In this document: in pieces, positions 6,498 to 11,201 of the stretch | Numbering within the stretch: position 1 is the first letter of the stretch | How the letters are laid out: each line of letters starts with the position of its first letter | From: JABDPF01 sp036351575 | Lineage (GTDB): Bacteria; Pseudomonadota; Gammaproteobacteria; Xanthomonadales; SZUA-36 | Assembly: GCA_036351575.1 (NCBI GenBank) | Contig: JAZBPJ010000014.1 | Coordinates: 1 to 11,201, forward strand | DNA: 11,201 bases | Direction: 5' to 3' | Notes under the pieces: generated by a model | The model's database searches: none | Seen by the model: the letters and a program-made list of their open reading frames with translations, nothing else | Told to the model about the DNA's origin: nothing | Program-made: the position numbers and the translations under genes

Positions 6498-7312
6498 TGG
6501 CTACCTACGTCGTCGGCGATCTCCAGGGCTGCTGCGATGCGCTGCTGCGTTTGCTGGACGCAATCCGCTTCGACCCGGCCGCCGACGAACTGTGGTGCCC
6601 GGGCGACCTGGTCAACCGCGGCAGGCAGTCGCTGGAGACCCTGCGCCTGCTTGAAAGCCTGGGCGATCGCTTCACGCACACCCTTGGCAACCACGACCTG
6701 TACCTGCTGCACGAGGACTGGAAGTATCCCGACGCCGGCTGCCCCAGCCCGGAACTCGACGCGATCCTGCGCGCACCCGACCGCGAATCGCTGATGGCCT
6801 GGCTGCGGCGCGCCCCGCTCGCCCACCACAGCAGGGAACACGGCGTGCTGATGGTGCACGCGGGTGTCATTCCCCAGTGGACGCTGGAGGATACGCTGTC
6901 GCACGCCGCCGAAGTCGCGTGCCGGCTGCGCTCGCACAAGGCCGGCAAGTTCTACAGAAGAATGAGCAAGAGTTCAGCACGCCGCTGGGACGACAAACTG
7001 GCCGGCTGGCGGCGGCGACGGCTGATCAGCGACATCCTGACCCGTCTGCGGTTCTGCGACGCCAACGGAAAAATACTCGGCAGCGCCAGCGGCCCGCCCG
7101 GATCGGCCCCCAAACCCTATAAGCCCTGGTACAAGCACAAGAGCCGCAAAACGCGCGACACCACGATCATTTTCGGGCACTGGGCGCGATTGGGGCTCTA
7201 CACGAAAAAAAACGTGGTCTGCCTCGACACGGGCTGTGTTTACGGCGGAAAACTGACCGCGCTGAGATTGGAAGACCGGCAGTTTTTCAGCGTCGAGGGA
7301 AAAAAACGCTGA
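6497..7312 (+). CDS. apaH: Symmetrical bis(5'-nucleosyl)-tetraphosphatase ApaH
   Basis: ApaH cleaves diadenosine tetraphosphate symmetrically to two ADP, limiting this stress-associated nucleotide; in E. coli it also acts as an RNA-decapping enzyme for Np4 caps. The 271-residue protein is a metallophosphoesterase with the metal-binding motifs GDLQGC (7-12), GDLVNRG (36-42), GNHD (64-67) and MVHAG (119-123). The C-terminal GHWA (227-230) and DTGCVYGGKLTALRL (244-258) complete the site and are typical of ApaH rather than general phosphatases. The first motif has Gln in place of the His seen in many metallophosphoesterases; GDLQG is common in ApaH. Length fits the family (E. coli 280 aa). The ATG shares its A with the rsmA stop. 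The TGA at 7310-7312 directly abuts the stop of the converging folA gene. Confidence 0.96.
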   Translation: MATYVVGDLQGCCDALLRLLDAIRFDPAADELWCPGDLVNRGRQSLETLRLLESLGDRFTHTLGNHDLYLLHEDWKYPDAGCPSPELDAILRAPDRESLMAWLRRAPLAHHSREHGVLMVHAGVIPQWTLEDTLSHAAEVACRLRSHKAGKFYRRMSKSSARRWDDKLAGWRRRRLISDILTRLRFCDANGKILGSASGPPGSAPKPYKPWYKHKSRKTRDTTIIFGHWARLGLYTKKNVVCLDTGCVYGGKLTALRLEDRQFFSVEGKKR

Positions 7313-7822
7313 TCAGTCCGTCGTCCCGCCGCGGCGCCGCAGTTCGACGACCCGGTAGCGGTAGGGGTTCGCGTCATCGGCGCTTTCGCGGCGCGAGTTC
7401 GTCTCGGTCCATTCCTCCTCGTCCCACTCTGGAAACCAGGTATCCGCCTCGGGTTCAAAGTCGACCCGCGTCAGGATCATGCGGTCTGCGAACGGCAGGG
7501 CGTCGGCATAAATGCGCCCGCCCCCGATGATCATGATCTCGTCACCGCGCGCGACCCGTGCGGCGTCCTCCAGCGAATGCACCACGTCGCAGCCATCGGC
7601 CCGGTAGGCGGTATTGCCGGTCACGACGATGTTCTGGCGCCCGGGCAGTACACGACCGATGGACTCCCAGGTCTTGCGGCCCATCACGATCGGTCGGCCC
7701 ATGGTGGTTTCCTTGAAATGCTTCAGTTCCCGCGGCAGGTGCCAGGGCATGGCTCCTGCGAGCCCGATGGCCCGGTTTTGCGCCATCGCGGCGACCAGCG
7801 TGACGGTTTTTCCGGCCAGCAC
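7313..7822 (-). CDS. folA: Dihydrofolate reductase FolA
   Basis: FolA reduces 7,8-dihydrofolate to tetrahydrofolate with NADPH, regenerating the cofactor oxidised by thymidylate synthase next door; it is the trimethoprim target family. The 169-residue protein shows LVAAMAQNRAIG (9-20), MPWHLPRELKHFK (25-37), MGRKTWESIGRVLPGR (47-62), IMIIGGGRIY (96-105) and the C-terminal beta strand YRYRVVELRRR. The active-site acid, Asp27 in E. coli, is Glu32 here. The start is GTG at 7822-7820, 9 nt after the thyA stop, with no strong ribosome binding site. The first ATG comes at residue 13, too late for the fold. The proximity to thyA suggests translation coupled to that gene. It converges with apaH with no spacer. 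Confidence 0.96.
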   Translation of the reverse strand: MLAGKTVTLVAAMAQNRAIGLAGAMPWHLPRELKHFKETTMGRPIVMGRKTWESIGRVLPGRQNIVVTGNTAYRADGCDVVHSLEDAARVARGDEIMIIGGGRIYADALPFADRMILTRVDFEPEADTWFPEWDEEEWTETNSRRESADDANPYRYRVVELRRRGGTTD

Positions 7823-7831
7823 GAGCGATGC

Positions 7832-8665
7832 TCAGACGGCGATGGGCGCGCGAATGGCGGGGTGGTGCTGGTAATTGACCAGCTCGAAGTCCTCGTATCG
7901 GAATGCGAAGAGATCTTTCACGTCCGGGTTGATGCGCATTTCAGGCAACGGGTAGGGCTCGCGCGACAGCTGCTCGTTGACCTGCTCGAGGTGGTTCAGG
8001 TAGATGTGCACGTCACCGAAGGTATGCACGAAATCGCCCGGCTCCAGGTCCACGACCTGCGCAACCATCATGGTCAGCAGTGCATAGGACGCGATGTTGA
8101 ACGGCACGCCCAGGAACACGTCCGCGCTGCGCTGGTAGAGCTGGCAGCTGAGCTTGCCGTCTGCGACATGGAACTGGAACATGGTGTGACAGGGCGGCAG
8201 CGCCTGCAGGCCGGCGGCCGCGTTCTTTTGCGGACTTCGGGTCTCGTCCGGCAGCAATGCCGGGTTCCAGGCCGATACGATATGGCGCCGGGAGTCGGGT
8301 CTCGCCCTGAGGTCTTCGAGCAGCTGCGCAATCTGGTCGATATGGCGTCCGTCCGGCGCCACCCAGTCACGCCACTGCGCACCGTATACCGGGCCCAGCT
8401 CACCTTCGGCGGTGGCCCACTGGTCCCAGATCCGAACCCCGTTTTCGTTCAGGTAGCGGATATTGGTATCGCCGGCAAGGAACCAGAGCAACTCGTGAAT
8501 GATGGACTTGAAATGCAGTTTCTTGGTTGTCACCGCCGGGAAACCTTTGGACAGGTCGAAACGCATCTGGTGACCGAACAGGCTGATCGTGCCGGTTCCG
8601 GTGCGGTCGGACTTCTTTGTACCGCGATCGAGGATCGTTTGCAGAAGGTCGAGGTAGGTTCTCAT
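7832..8665 (-). CDS. thyA: Thymidylate synthase ThyA
   Basis: ThyA methylates dUMP to dTMP using 5,10-methylenetetrahydrofolate, releasing dihydrofolate, which FolA recycles. The 277-residue protein has SDRTGTGTISLFG (19-31), HELLWFLAGDTNI (57-69), GPVYGAQWRDW (91-101), RRHIVSAWNP (126-135), the catalytic Cys at 159 within LPPCHTMFQFHV (156-167), the QRSADVFLGVPFNIASYA stretch, and HIYLNHLEQ with the nucleotide-binding His and Tyr. It is 13 residues longer than E. coli ThyA. The extra length lies just before the catalytic Cys (about 135-156, PALLPDETRSPQKN onward), a known length variant of the family. The ATG start is at 8665-8663. A weak extended -10 (TGG-CAGAAT, minus strand, 8707-8699) lies upstream, but the 60-nt gap after lgt suggests it is also read from lgt. 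Confidence 0.97.
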   Translation of the reverse strand: MRTYLDLLQTILDRGTKKSDRTGTGTISLFGHQMRFDLSKGFPAVTTKKLHFKSIIHELLWFLAGDTNIRYLNENGVRIWDQWATAEGELGPVYGAQWRDWVAPDGRHIDQIAQLLEDLRARPDSRRHIVSAWNPALLPDETRSPQKNAAAGLQALPPCHTMFQFHVADGKLSCQLYQRSADVFLGVPFNIASYALLTMMVAQVVDLEPGDFVHTFGDVHIYLNHLEQVNEQLSREPYPLPEMRINPDVKDLFAFRYEDFELVNYQHHPAIRAPIAV

Positions 8666-8725
8666 TCACGCTGTCCGTATCGCCCGGCTCAAACGGGGAT
8701 TCTGCCACAAAGGGCCGGGAGCCGC

Positions 8726-9610
8726 TCAACCGGATTCAACACCCCTGCGTGCCGCCAGCGCGATCAGCAATAACCCGGCCGCGATCATTGGCAGGGTCAG
8801 CAGCATGCCCATGGTCAGCCAGCCGCCCGCCAGGTAGCCGATATGCGCGTCGGGCTCGCGGAAAAACTCTGCAATGAGCCGGAAAAACCCATAGCCGGCC
8901 AGGAACATCCCGGAAACCGCGCCGGCCGGACGCGGCACGCGGGAATACAGCGCCAGCAGGATAAACAGCGCGATGCCCTCGCCCATCATCTGGTAAAGCT
9001 GGCTCGGATGCCGCGCCAGGTGATCCAGCGCCCCGGCCTGCCAGGCCTCACGCAGGCGCTCAGACGCCCAGCCGCCGTGCTGGATCGAATTCGGAAAAAT
9101 CATGGCCCACGGCACCTCGCTGGTTCGCCCCCACAATTCGCCGCCGATGAAATTGCCGAAACGCCCCAGCGCCAGGCCGATCGGAACCAGCGGCGCGGCG
9201 AAATCGGAAACTGCCCAGAAGCCGCGCCCGGACTTGCGCCCAAACCACCACATGGCCGCCATGACGCCCAGCAGTCCGCCGTGAAAGGACATGCCGCCCT
9301 CGGTGGTCTTGAACAGGAACAGCGGATCGGCCAGAAAACTGTCGAGCCCGTAAAACAGCACGTAACCCAGGCGTCCGCCAACCACCACGCCCAGCATGCC
9401 GTAAAACAGCATGTCGCCCACGTCTTCCGGCTTCCAGCCCAGCCACGGCCGGCGGCGCACGGTCCACTTGCCCGCCGCAAGGAAAAACAGAAAGGCCAGC
9501 AGGTACATGATTCCGTACCAGCGCACGTCCAGCGGCCCGACCGAAAAAGCGATCGGATCGAAATCGACAAGAAAGTAGCGGGACTGTGTCACGACCAGGA
9601 TGAAATCCAT
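8726..9610 (-). CDS. lgt: Prolipoprotein diacylglyceryl transferase Lgt
   Basis: Lgt moves a diacylglyceryl group from phosphatidylglycerol to the lipobox cysteine of prolipoproteins, the first step of lipoprotein maturation, in the inner membrane. The 294-residue protein is strongly hydrophobic with about seven membrane segments. It shows VRWYGIMY (29-36), MSFHGG with H110, the family signature LGRFGNFIGGELWGR (148-162) with R150, N153 and E158, and EFFREPDAH with R251. These match the essential residues of E. coli Lgt (H103, R143, N146, E151, R239). I chose ATG 9610, giving a length like E. coli (291 aa). The frame is open upstream to about 9694, but that would overlap the divergent gene at 9642. 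A GTG at residue 7 is a second choice. Order lgt-thyA-folA is a common gammaproteobacterial arrangement. Confidence 0.96.
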   Translation of the reverse strand: MDFILVVTQSRYFLVDFDPIAFSVGPLDVRWYGIMYLLAFLFFLAAGKWTVRRRPWLGWKPEDVGDMLFYGMLGVVVGGRLGYVLFYGLDSFLADPLFLFKTTEGGMSFHGGLLGVMAAMWWFGRKSGRGFWAVSDFAAPLVPIGLALGRFGNFIGGELWGRTSEVPWAMIFPNSIQHGGWASERLREAWQAGALDHLARHPSQLYQMMGEGIALFILLALYSRVPRPAGAVSGMFLAGYGFFRLIAEFFREPDAHIGYLAGGWLTMGMLLTLPMIAAGLLLIALAARRGVESG

Positions 9611-9629
9611 TTTCGGGACAGGGTGTGGC

Positions 9630-9658
9630 AGGATATGCCAGATGAACAGACTTGGCAA
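9630..9658 (-). promoter_or_regulatory. Candidate sigma-70 promoter for lgt
   Basis: On the minus strand TTGCCA (9658-9653, 5 of 6 to consensus) is followed by a 17-nt spacer and TATCCT (9635-9630, 4 of 6). Transcription would begin near 9623, giving a leader of only about 13 nt before the lgt ATG at 9610. The -10 box occupies the same bases as the AGGA ribosome binding site (9630-9633) of the divergent plus-strand gene, and the -35 lies inside that gene's first codons. Confidence 0.4.
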
Positions 9659-11201
9659 CGAAAGCAGCCTGTACCTGCGCCAGCACGCGGACAACCCGGT
9701 CTGGTGGCAGCCCTGGGACGAGGCCGCCCTGAACGAGGCGCGCGAGAAAGACCTTCCGATCCTGCTCTCGGTGGGTTACAGCGCCTGTCACTGGTGTCAC
9801 GTCATGGCACATGAATCGTTCGAGGACGACGACACCGCCGCGCTGATGAACCGCATGTTCGTGAACATCAAGGTCGACCGCGAAGAGCGGCCCGACCTGG
9901 ACAAGATCTACCAGTTGGCCCAGCAGGTGCTCAACGGCCGGGCCGGGGGCTGGCCGCTGACCGTGTTTATCGATCCGCGTGATCACGTGCCTTTTTTCGC
10001 CGGCACCTATTTTCCCGGCGAAGCCCGCTACGGCATGCCGGCATTTCGCGACGTGCTGCAGACGGTTCACGACTGGTTCATAAAAAATCGCGAATCCATG
10101 GGGCCGCACAACCGGAAAGTCGCGGCAGCATTGCAGGAGTTCCAGCAACCGGAACTGCAGCATGGCGAGGAATCGCTGGAAGACGAGGCGCGCAAAATCG
10201 TGCGCGCGGCGGCGCAGCAGATCTGGTCGCGTCACGACGCCGTCAACGGCGGTTACGGCGGGGCCCCCAAGTTTCCCCAGGCCCCTACCCTGCAGGCGGC
10301 CGCGGTCATCGGTGAAGCCGAGTCGGGAAACAACCTGCATGAAAGCCTGGAGTTCACGCTGCGGCGGATGGCGCGCAGCGGATTGCGGGACCACCTCGAC
10401 GGCGGATTTTTCCGCTACTGCGTCGATGGCGGCTGGATCATTCCGCATTTTGAAAAGATGCTTTACGACAACGCCCTGCTGCTGCCGCTGTACGCGGAGG
10501 GAGCCAGGCGCTGGAACAGCGCGGAACTGGCCGCAGCGGCCCGGGGCGTGGCGGACTGGCTGGAATCGGAAATGAGACAGGCGGACGGCGGCTACGCGGC
10601 CAGCATCGACGCGGACGCCGATGGCGAGGAAGGCGGCTTTCATGTCTGGACCCCGGAGCAGGTCCGCTCGGTGCTCGACCCGAAGGCCGCGGAAGAATTC
10701 TGCGCGGTGTTCGGGTTGGACGGCCCGCCGAATTTCGAATCCCGCGCCTGGCACCTGCAGCGCGCACCCGACGATGCCGGGCACGACACTGAGCCGGACC
10801 GGCTTGGAGCCTCGATCCGGACATTGCAGGAAGCCCGCGAAAAGCGCGTACACCCCACCCTGGACGATAAACGGCTGACCGCCTGGAACGCGCTGCTGGC
10901 CGGCGGCTATGCCCGGGCAGGGCTGGCCCTGGGCGAAACAGGCTGGCTGGACCGGGCCGAGGACATCCTGGGGTTCATTCGCGATAAGCTGTGGACCGGT
11001 GACGGCCTGCTCGCCGTATACAACCACGGCCAGGCGCGATTTGAAGCGTACCTCGACGATTATGCCTGCTTGCTGGACGCGCTTCTGGCCACGCTGCGTG
11101 CCCGCTGGAACCCGCAATGGCCGCATTTCGCAATCGCTGTCGCCGAGGCCATGCTGCAGCGTTTCGAAGACCCGGAATCCGGCGGCTTCTTTTTCAGCGA
11201 C
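9642..11201 (+). CDS. DUF255 thioredoxin-fold/six-hairpin protein (YyaL family), partial
   Basis: This gene is open to the window edge; 520 codons are visible, and the family usually runs to about 650-700 residues, so roughly the last quarter is missing. The N-terminal domain (1 to about 160) is the thioredoxin-like DUF255: RLGNESSLYLRQHADNPVWW (3-22), the CHWCH motif (49-53), VNIKVDREERPDLD (73-86), GGWPLTVF and AGTYFP. The remainder resembles an alpha/alpha six-barrel of N-acylglucosamine 2-epimerase type: GGYGGAPKFP (203-212), PHFEKMLYDNA (268-278), SIDADADGEEGG, DDKRLTAWN (408-416) and LDDYA (471-475). The start is ATG 9642 with AGGA at 9630-9633. The family is widespread (human SPATA20 is related) but its reaction is not established. 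Divergent from lgt by 31 nt. Confidence 0.9.
   Translation, partial: MNRLGNESSLYLRQHADNPVWWQPWDEAALNEAREKDLPILLSVGYSACHWCHVMAHESFEDDDTAALMNRMFVNIKVDREERPDLDKIYQLAQQVLNGRAGGWPLTVFIDPRDHVPFFAGTYFPGEARYGMPAFRDVLQTVHDWFIKNRESMGPHNRKVAAALQEFQQPELQHGEESLEDEARKIVRAAAQQIWSRHDAVNGGYGGAPKFPQAPTLQAAAVIGEAESGNNLHESLEFTLRRMARSGLRDHLDGGFFRYCVDGGWIIPHFEKMLYDNALLLPLYAEGARRWNSAELAAAARGVADWLESEMRQADGGYAASIDADADGEEGGFHVWTPEQVRSVLDPKAAEEFCAVFGLDGPPNFESRAWHLQRAPDDAGHDTEPDRLGASIRTLQEAREKRVHPTLDDKRLTAWNALLAGGYARAGLALGETGWLDRAEDILGFIRDKLWTGDGLLAVYNHGQARFEAYLDDYACLLDALLATLRARWNPQWPHFAIAVAEAMLQRFEDPESGGFFFSD

Noticed and set aside
7577..8773. Plus-strand open frame of about 400 codons across folA and thyA
   Set aside because: It is a shadow of two well-supported minus-strand genes. 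It has no ribosome binding site and no domain resemblance.
9060..11126. Very long minus-strand open frame (about 690 codons) across the right-hand gene and part of lgt
   Set aside because: The plus strand carries a DUF255/YyaL gene with many conserved motifs, and lgt occupies the other part in another frame. The antisense translation shows no recognisable domain.

Overview
The window is a GC-rich stretch of chromosome from a gammaproteobacterium. The evidence is the housekeeping order lptD-surA-pdxA-rsmA-apaH and, on the opposite strand, lgt-thyA-folA; both are classical gammaproteobacterial groupings and all products are close to the usual family length. Placement near Xanthomonadales or Chromatiales-like lineages is only an inference from gene order and GC content. 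No phage, insertion sequence, CRISPR array, tRNA or rRNA is visible.

Layout. Positions 1-271 hold no convincing gene but contain two copies of a 56-nt imperfect direct repeat at a 76-nt period, with small hairpins that have GNRA-type loops. Positions 272-990 (minus strand) encode methionine sulfoxide reductase MsrB and, coupled to it by a GTGA overlap, a small DUF2007 protein with a C-terminal zinc ribbon. A 124-bp divergent region with a 12-bp palindrome separates msrB from the plus-strand outer-membrane and cofactor operon. That operon is lptD (TTG start, LPS insertion barrel), surA (periplasmic chaperone), pdxA (vitamin B6 synthesis), rsmA (16S rRNA dimethylation) and apaH (Ap4A hydrolysis). 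A promoter-like box and an intrinsic-terminator-like hairpin lie between lptD and surA. pdxA/rsmA overlap by 20 nt and rsmA/apaH by 1 nt (TAATG). apaG, which lies between rsmA and apaH in E. coli, is absent here.

From 7313 to 9610 the minus strand carries lgt, thyA and folA. folA converges on apaH with no intergenic base: the two stop codons abut as TGATCA. thyA and folA form one metabolic cycle (ThyA makes dihydrofolate, FolA reduces it). Lgt modifies prolipoproteins, which include LptE, the lipoprotein partner of LptD, so the two operons are linked through outer-membrane assembly. From 9642 to the right edge a divergent plus-strand gene encodes a thioredoxin-fold plus six-hairpin (DUF255/YyaL-type) protein, cut off by the window end after 520 residues.

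Nothing here is a clear new system. The items that most deserve a second look are the structured repeat region at the left edge, the lptD-surA junction, and the very compact gene junctions at 7310-7315 and 9611-9658.
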